Below are positions 57,499 to 64,000 of a stretch of DNA of 64,000 nucleotides, piece by piece. Position 1 is the stretch's first letter. Each line of letters starts with the position of its first letter. A program made the translations under genes and the position numbers. The notes under the pieces are model-generated. The model did no database searches. It was not told where the DNA came from and saw only the letters and a program-made list of their open reading frames with translations. The DNA is from Capra hircus (lineage: Eukaryota > Chordata > Mammalia > Artiodactyla > Bovidae), in the NCBI RefSeq assembly GCF_001704415.2, contig NC_030811.1, positions 124,001 through 188,000 of the forward strand, read 5' to 3'.

Positions 57499-58140
57499 GC
57501 CCGCAGCCAGGAGGGTGGCCCCGCGGGAGGCTGGTCTGGACGGCCGGGAGTCCAGCCCCGGGGGTCACACTCGGATGAGCAGCTGCCGGCCCGTGTGAGG
57601 ATGTCTTGTCATAACACTGCGAGATGGATGTCCCGGGACCATCCCGGGACGGCGCCCAAGTGCTGCTCGTAAATCCACGGAAGATCGCCCTGGGAGTAAC
57701 ATGGCAGGACTCCCCATGCTCCAGTCCCAGCCTGTCAGCTGAGTCCGGCCTCCCGTGCGACGCGGCTTGACTCTGCCCACCCGGGAGCTTGTGCGGCACC
57801 AACAACATCCCAAGGGGTCACTGACGTCAGAGAGAAGGTTGTTGAGGATTTGTACAGAGGACGGTGGGTGAAGGTGCGCACAAGCTTAGCTCTCCATCAG
57901 TTCTCAGCTGACCCGCTGCGGGGCCTCATGGGTCTCCTGACGGTCCTGTCCTGCTGCTGTGGGAGGAGACGCCTGTCTCAGGGGGATTTCCAGTCAGCCC
58001 TCAGGCAGGCGTGCCTGCCAGGACACCCACCACAGGCACCGCATTTGCTCAGCTCAGTGTAGGGGACATTTTGATATTTGGGGTTGATTGGATTCAGCGT
58101 ATTTTTAAAATAGGTTCAAAGTGGACTTCTGTACATTTCT

Positions 58141-58153
58141 TTTTTTTTTTTTC
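58141..58153 (+). repeat. Poly-T tract
   Basis: A short T run followed by CTTTAAAAAAAT. A similar run lies at 58803-58815. These may mark worn retroelement tails but nothing more can be said. Confidence 0.6.
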
Positions 58154-60221
58154 TTTAAAAAAATAGATCATTTTGTTCAGTTAACAGCTTTGATTAGTTC
58201 TGGGTTTTGAGTCTTTGTTTAGCGTTAGTTCAGGTCCCAGAATATGACTCCCAACTATGGAATCCACCTGAGTGAAATAAAACTTTGCCGCTTCCATATT
58301 CGAAATTCCAAAGGGATTCAATCAAGACACCATCTGGTAGCATTGTCGCCCAAAATGGCATTTCCCAGACCTTGGTTTGTGGTTTGCCTCCAACTTACCA
58401 AGGTTGGGATCATTGTAACACCTAATTAGACTGGATATCCAGGAGGTGTCTGAAGAATGAGGTCCCCATAAAACATTCCTTGTAGCCCTGGAAACGCATT
58501 TAGAGCTGGAGCACCGTTGTGGGAGCACCTGGGTTCGCTCCCGTATAGAGTCCAGGCTCCTGCACAGGTGCTCTAGGAAGCAGCGTGGCTCCGGGGCATG
58601 GTCCACACCCGCCCGATGGTTTCTCTCTGGGCCCGAAGGCTTGGCCTGCAGTGTGGACTTGGAAGAGCCAGCCCCAAGCTGGTGCCTTTGTTGGCTTGTG
58701 AATCTGTGCTGTTCCTGCTTCAGGAAGCCCTGGAGAGACCCTCCTGGCCCAGCGCCTCTATGAGGCCCTCGGGCAGCCTCAGGACCAGTGACACTCAGTG
58801 AATTTTTTTTTTTTTGGAGACACGAATGCTCATCACTGCAGGTGTGAAGAGTCCGAAGCTGTCGCTGGTCCCAGAGCTGTGCTGAGTCATGAAGAAGGTC
58901 CAGTCCATTTGTGGAAAATGAATACTCCATCTCTGCCTGCATGAGCAGAGATTGTCATCTCACCCTGAGCCTGTTCTGTGAGTGCCTTCCGAGTTCTGAT
59001 TGGAGCAGCCCACTCCCAGCACGTGGCTGATTTCACCTGCACTGACGTGTCTGAGAAGTGCACCTCCTGACATGGGCTGTTATTTGTTCTGGGAGGCTGT
59101 CCCCTCAGAAGGCTCCTTTCCTCTCTACTTCCACCCTTAGCAAGTACTGTTGTCATCCCTAATGACAGCATTTCTAAAAAGACTTTTAGCTCCATGTCCA
59201 GCTGAGGGAATGCATGGAAATAGCGCTCCTGACACCACTGCGAGTATTTTGAGAGCAAAGGGTGTCAGTATGCACCCTTAGAGCAACACAAGGAGGCCCC
59301 CACCTGGGAGAGCTTGGCCGCCACTGCTCGTGTCCGCGGTAACTGGGTTCTCTGCAGGATGTCGGGAAACAGGGCATCCGTAGTTGGACACCTGGACAGG
59401 TCACACCGAATACACCCAAAGGGTGACTCTGAAACTGAGGGGGGGGCTGGCAGGCCGGTGTCTCAGAGCCTCCAGGTCCAGTGCATGGGTCCCCAGGGAT
59501 CACGTCACCGTCTGTGGGGCTGGAGGTCTGAGCCCACTCAGCATCACATCCACTCCCTCGGTGTGCACTAAGACCGCCAGGCTCAGGGGCTGAAACATGG
59601 GGCATTCCGGGCCGCTTCCCTGGGGGTACCTTCCGCATCTCAGCCTTGCACACCCTGCAGCCAGGAGGCAGACCCTGGGGTCCTTCGTGTGCTGTGTGGC
59701 CTGAGAGTCTAGGGTGGGAGTGTTCTGAGAGGTGGTCTCGGCAGGCAGTCAAGGGGAGGCAGCAGTGAGGATGTGGGGAGGTTTCTGCTGGTTGTAACCG
59801 CAGCCGCCCTGGGAAGGGGCCAGGCTCGACCAGGGCTGAGCCTGGAGCCTCCACGGAGCCCCGCTTAGGCCATGGGCACACAGCAAATTTGCCCAGAGAC
59901 AGAGACCTGGAGGATAGCCGCTTCTGGCCACCCTGTTCTCCGCGCCCTGTGAGGTGGGAGGCTCTGCGCTGCCCCAGCTGCCTGTGTGGCCTCTTTCGAA
60001 TCCCGGGTGCCCACTGGCCTGGGGAAGCCCTTTGGTCAGAGTCGTCCTGACCCTGGGGGTTTCAAAGGCTGGCCTGGATTTACCCGCAGAAAGTGGCACA
60101 TCACGCACTCACCCTGCACCCGGAGCGGGGCCCTCAGGCGGCAGGCAAGCGGGAAGCGGCCTGTTCGGCCATTCGCGTCAGAATAGGGGAGTGGGTTCAC
60201 AGAGAAGCACAGACCCTTTTA

Positions 60222-60299
60222 TTTGGGCTGGCCAAGAATTTCATGCAAGTTGAAGCTGGCCAGGGGGGCACCTGAACGAACATTTTGGCCAACCCACTT
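60222..60299 (+). mobile_element. Mariner-type mini-element (78 bp)
   Basis: Terminal inverted repeats are visible: TTTGGGCTGGCCAAGAATTT on the left and CATTTTGGCCAACCCACTT on the right. TA dinucleotides lie directly outside (60220-60221 and 60300-60301), the duplication made by Tc1/mariner transposases. The TTGGGTTGGCCAAAA-like end is typical of mammalian mariner elements. There is no coding capacity, so it was mobilised by a transposase made elsewhere. Confidence 0.75.
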
Positions 60300-61973
60300 T
60301 AGAAAGGATTTTTCCCAACTTCAGTTGGTGAGACGATCCATCAAGCTTTCAATTATTTACACTGATAGTAGATGGGGGTTGCTGGGAGCCGGAAGCAGAT
60401 CAGGGGCTCTGAGGGCTAAAATGAAGATAACTCCTTTCTTTAAAACTGTTAAATCAGAGTTTCAGAGCACAGAGGACCACTGGCAAACCTCCTGGGTCAG
60501 CACAGCCCCCTGCAGGGGGTGCTGCCAAGCTGTGTCTGCACAGGGCAGCTGGGGTCCTATTTTAACAAGGGCGACCTCACCGTCAGCTCAGCCAGTGGTG
60601 AGCCTCATGTCAGCCCAGCCGGCGGTGACCACATCTGTGCTGCTGCCCCAGCAGGGTTCGTCTGGCAGTTTCTCTTTTCCTGCGGGAATGCAGAGTCCTC
60701 ACCTTCAAGGAATAAGAATAAGTAAGCTACACCAGAGCGGGCTGCGCTTTCCGGCTCTGAGACTGCTCCCGTGAGAGCACCCCGAGGCCTCTCCTGGAGT
60801 ACAGCTTCCCTCTGTCCCTGTGCACTCTGCTCCTGGGCTCAGTGGCAGGTGCATGAGGCCTGGGCGCATGGACTCCCCCACCGGGGACCCTGGCCGCCTC
60901 TCTCCAGCCAAGGCCCAGGATCCCACGTTGCCCCAGCTACTCCAGGGCCGGACCTCGCTCTGCAGGCCAAGGGACTGTGGCTTTCCCCTACTGTCTTCAT
61001 GAGCAGTTTTCCGGCAGCGCGGCTGCCCTTTCTGTGTGACTGGACGTCCGTGGAATCAGGTGCTGCAGAGGAGGCGCCAGGTGTTCAGCAGATGTCAGCG
61101 CTTCGGCACTTGCTGCGCCGGCTTGTACAGGACGCATTCCATGGACCTGTCCACAGAGCTGTGGGCTCTGGCCCTCGGGCGCTTCCGCCTGCACCCCCAG
61201 ACGTTAAGCAGATCAGTCACCTCACAGAGTGTCCCGTGTTCCGGGTGCGTGTCGGTGTGTCCTTCCAGCCCCTGTGTCTCCTTCCAGCAGCTTGGGCATG
61301 AAGGCTTGAGGTGACTCAGGTCAGACCCTCTGGGAAGAGCGGGTGCAGGCCGCGTGTGTGCTCCGTGGGGTCCCCACACTGGTGATCGATATGTCCCTCA
61401 GCACCCCATTATGCTGTCTGGCCACTTGAGTATAAGTGGCCTCCAGATCTTGAACACCAACTTCTTTTTCCCTGCAGTTGGCTGGTGCTCTTTGGAGCTG
61501 CTCGTCTTTCCCAGCCTTCCCCCGATCCTGTTCCTGATTCACACTTGAACGAGTCTGTCTCAGGGTCCAAAATGTCAGCTTTTAAAGTTCTAACCATTCT
61601 TTGCACGTATCAATTAGCATTCTCTGTAAAGAAGAGCTTTTCCTCATCATTTGGGGAAGAACTGCAGTTCCTTCTAAAAGAACAGGAAACAAGTCCAGTC
61701 ATGTGGGGGGCACCTACTAAGGACTTAATACCTAGAGTTCCGATCAGACAGTCGTGTCACCACTTCATGCGTGTGGCACACGCAAGTGGATGTTGGACTA
61801 TTCGTAGCCATTAAAACGCGGCACGCTGCGGAAATAACAGGAAAAAGATGAGACGCATATTGTTGAGAAAGCAGAGAAGACACCCACAGGGCATCCTGTT
61901 TTTCCGAAAGGAAAGCACATCACGTCACTGTGCCCGTGGTACATAGAGTGCAGGCTGCTGCACAGGACGTGCA

Positions 61974-62812
61974 GGATGCTGTGTAGGGTGTGGTGTAGGG
62001 TGTGTAAGATGTTCTGCAGGGGGTTGTATAGGGTGTTGTATAGGATATTGTATAGGGTGTTGTATAGGATATTGTATAGGCTGTTGTATAGGATGTATAG
62101 GGTGTTGTATAGGGTGTTGTATAGGGTGTTGTATAGCATGTGTAGGGTGTACAGGATGTTTAATAGGATGTTGTGTAGGGTGTTGTATAGGATGTTGTAT
62201 AGGAGATTGTATAGGCTGGTGTATAGGGTGTTGTATAGGGTGTTGTGTAGGGTGTTGTATAGGCTGGTGTATAGGGTGTTGTATAGGGTGTTGTGTAGGG
62301 TGTTGTATAGGCTGGTGTATAGGGTGTTGTATAGGGTGTTGTGTAGGGTGTTGTATAGGCTGGTGTATAGGGTGTTGTATGGGGTGTTGTATAGGGTGTA
62401 TAGGGTGTTGTATAGGGTGTTGTATAGGGTGTTGTATAGGGTGTATAGGGTGTTGTATAGGGTGTTGTATAGGGTGTTGTATAGCATGTATAGGATGTAC
62501 AGGATATTTAATAGGATGTTGTATAGGGTGTTGTGTAGGGTGTTGTATAGGCTGGTGTATAGGGTGTTGTATAGGGTGTTGTGTAGGGTGTTGGATTGGA
62601 GAAGGCAATGGCAACCCACTCCAGTGCTCTTGCCTGGAGAATCCCAGGAACGGGAGAGCCTGGTGGGCTGCTGTCTAAGGGGTCGCACAGAGTCGGACGC
62701 GACTGAAGCAGCTTAGCAGCAGCAGCAGCATAGGCTGTTGTGTAGGGTGTTGTATGGGATTTTGTACAGGATGTTGTATAGGATGTATAGGCTGATGTAT
62801 AGGATGTTCTCA
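61974..62812 (+). repeat. 12-bp minisatellite with higher-order units, interrupted by a SINE
   Basis: The basic unit is TATAGGGTGTTG and close variants (TGTAGGGTGTTG, TATAGGCTGGTG, TATAGGATGTTG). From 62210 a 48-bp block of four variants repeats with starts at 62210, 62258, 62306 and 62354. A longer block including 'TAGCATG..TAGG.TGTACAGG' and 'TTTAATAGGATGTTG' occurs twice, near 62130 and 62485. The long open frames here are repeat artefacts. Confidence 0.95.
62594..62730 (+). mobile_element. BovA-type SINE monomer inside the minisatellite
   Basis: It runs from TTGGAGAAGGCAATGGCAAC through 'GGTCGCACAGAGTCGGACGC' to an (AGC)n tail. Minisatellite sequence continues on both sides, so it inserted after the array had formed. 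Confidence 0.92.
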
Positions 62813-64000
62813 GGCCCTGAAGAGAGCAACAACCAAGTACCCATGAGTGGCCAGGAGGAGGCCACTCAGAGGGGTGTTTCCCCAACACCCACAGCATGGA
62901 AGAAAAGGGCAGGACTGTTTGTGGAGTGGGTGTCTTTGGGGAGAGCCCTCGGAACACCCTGTGATTTCTGCCCCACTGTGGAGGGAAGGGAGGCCCCCCA
63001 GTCCCAGGGGACGCAGGGATGAGAGGTGACGGGCAGCCACCCCACTGCAGCTGGCAGGGAGGTCTGCTGGGTCTGTAACTGTCCTCTGCCGGGGAGGACA
63101 GCCCCCAGAGCAGAGTCCAGAACGGGTCAGAGCCAACGTTTGGGGTGAGGAGCCTCTGGGCTGTGGGAAGTGGAGGTGCTGGATTCTAAGGGGAGCCCAG
63201 AAGACCACCACCAGCAGAGTGGCCCCAGGCTGCCCTTGGCCCCCCACGCTGGGCCACTGGCCTGAAATAAGCTGGGGTCTGGGAGGCACGTTCGCTAGGA
63301 ACCAGGCTGCACCTTGGAGCAGGGGCCACGGGGGCCGTTCCACCCCTGGCACGACATGCTGTCGGCCAGGGACTAGCCGGAGCAGGCACGGGCTCCCAGC
63401 GCCGCGCACATCTCCCCGCACCTGGACTGAGGCCCACGCAAACGCACACCCAGCACGTGTGCAGCGCTCGTGGGTTAAGATCGCACACCTGGAAGGCCTT
63501 GTAGGATTGTAAGGGCATCTCCATGAATGGCCGAGACGTTCCAAGTGGACAGAGGCAGGTGTCACGGGAAGTGGCCTGCAGCCCGTGGCCTTAAGACTCC
63601 TGAGACTCACTAGGTGTGGACCCCCAGGTATGAGGCAGAGTGCCTCCAGGGGTCGGCAGGTCCTCCCGGCTCTGATGTCCTCGGGTCCTCTTAGTGAGCC
63701 CCAGCTGGCCCTGCCCCACAGTCCTTGTTCTCCAGGCAGAGCCCTGGCACTGACTGTCAAGGCTCACGAGGAGAATGGCAGGCGCAGTGAGGAATCGTGG
63801 CAGTCATTCTCAGCCTGCTTTGTTCCCGCTGGGAGAGTCTAGTAGTTAGTGTGGCCTGAATCACCCAGACCGGAACTCAGGGGACAGGAGGGCCCCGACG
63901 TCAGAGCCGTCCTGCGGCACCGACCCGCCAGCCGGTCTCCTGTCCTCAGCCCAGCGGCGGGCTTGTGGCCCTCACACGGGTGGCCCCACAGGAGTGCCAG

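Larger units (their letters stand above)
51091..64000 (+). other. VIPR2: VIPR2 intron 2 (5' part, continues beyond the window)
   Basis: From the GTAAGG donor to the window end no further VIPR2 exon is recognised, so the intron is at least 12.9 kb. It contains an hAT-like old repeat, a short BovB, an 18-bp and a 12-bp minisatellite and a mariner mini-element, listed separately. Other stretches (52.3-53.5, 54.5-57.0, 57.5-60.2, 60.3-61.9 and 62.8-64.0 kb) are mostly GC-rich with chance open frames on both strands and no recognised gene. Confidence 0.75.

Noticed and set aside
56492..57808. Minus-strand open frame of 438 codons with a (GRGQGR)n core, and its + strand counterparts
   Set aside because: The openness comes from the 18-bp minisatellite, whose unit length is a multiple of three and has no stop in any frame. 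The flanking parts are ordinary GC-rich sequence with no domain or splice support.
61798..62716. Long frames with (LYNT), (PIQH) and (LYRV) repeats
   Set aside because: They are produced by the 12-bp minisatellite on both strands and are interrupted by a SINE. No protein family fits.
61974..62812. Interstitial telomere repeat
   Set aside because: The unit contains TAGGGT but not TTAGGG in tandem; the period is 12 bp with TATA and GTTG parts, so it is a minisatellite with only superficial similarity.
51091..64000. VIPR2 exon 3 in this window
   Set aside because: No open segment encoding the expected CSGVW-type ectodomain sequence with flanking splice sites was found on the + strand.

Overview
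The window is nuclear DNA from a bovid ruminant (cattle, buffalo, sheep or goat type). The evidence is many copies of the RTE-type LINE BovB, tRNA-derived ruminant SINEs (Bov-tA/BovA), artiodactyl L1 copies and a split vertebrate gene. There is no bacterial, plasmid or phage architecture. Most open reading frames are transposon relics or products of stop-free tandem repeats.

Only one host gene can be named: VIPR2, the VPAC2 receptor for VIP and PACAP, on the + strand. A CpG island (about 46.98-48.48 kb) holds the promoter. Coding exon 1 (47758-47820) encodes the start of the signal peptide and coding exon 2 (50991-51090) encodes the beginning of the extracellular hormone-binding domain. Intron 2 then runs off the end of the window. 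I found no later VIPR2 exon. In human, VIPR2 lies near the end of 7q, and the high GC and several minisatellites here fit a subtelomeric position.

Layout. 0-5.1 kb: a BovB carrying a SINE and a second, 5'-inverted (twin-primed) BovB, then another BovB 3' fragment. 5.1-12 kb: mostly unassigned sequence with a SINE, an hAT-type mini-element, a 21-G run and a MaLR-type LTR piece. 12-15.4 kb: a BovB fragment and decayed L1 copies, one holding an unclassified insert. 15.4-20.5 kb: GC-rich or unassigned sequence with SINEs and L1 3' pieces. 20.5-26.1 kb: a rearranged BovB containing a hairpin, then a 4.2-kb BovB bounded by an 11-bp target-site duplication and carrying an unusually long 5' region. 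26.1-30.9 kb: mostly unassigned, with a GC-rich block, a SINE dimer and a TG/CG repeat. 30.9-32.0 kb: a young truncated BovB. 33.1-43.3 kb: one old L1 interrupted by five direct insertions plus one nested inside an insertion. 43.3-47 kb: GC-rich sequence upstream of VIPR2 with a 3 x 104-bp tandem repeat. 47-64 kb: the 5' part of VIPR2, with a GC-rich repeat and three SINEs in intron 1. Intron 2 holds an 18-bp x 23 minisatellite, a mariner mini-element and a 12-bp minisatellite with higher-order structure.

No new multi-gene system is visible. The most informative signals are the retrotransposon structures (two twin-priming events with target-site duplications, a BovB with a long two-monomer 5' region, a six-insertion L1 stratigraphy), the tandem arrays around VIPR2, and an overlapping upstream ORF at the VIPR2 start.
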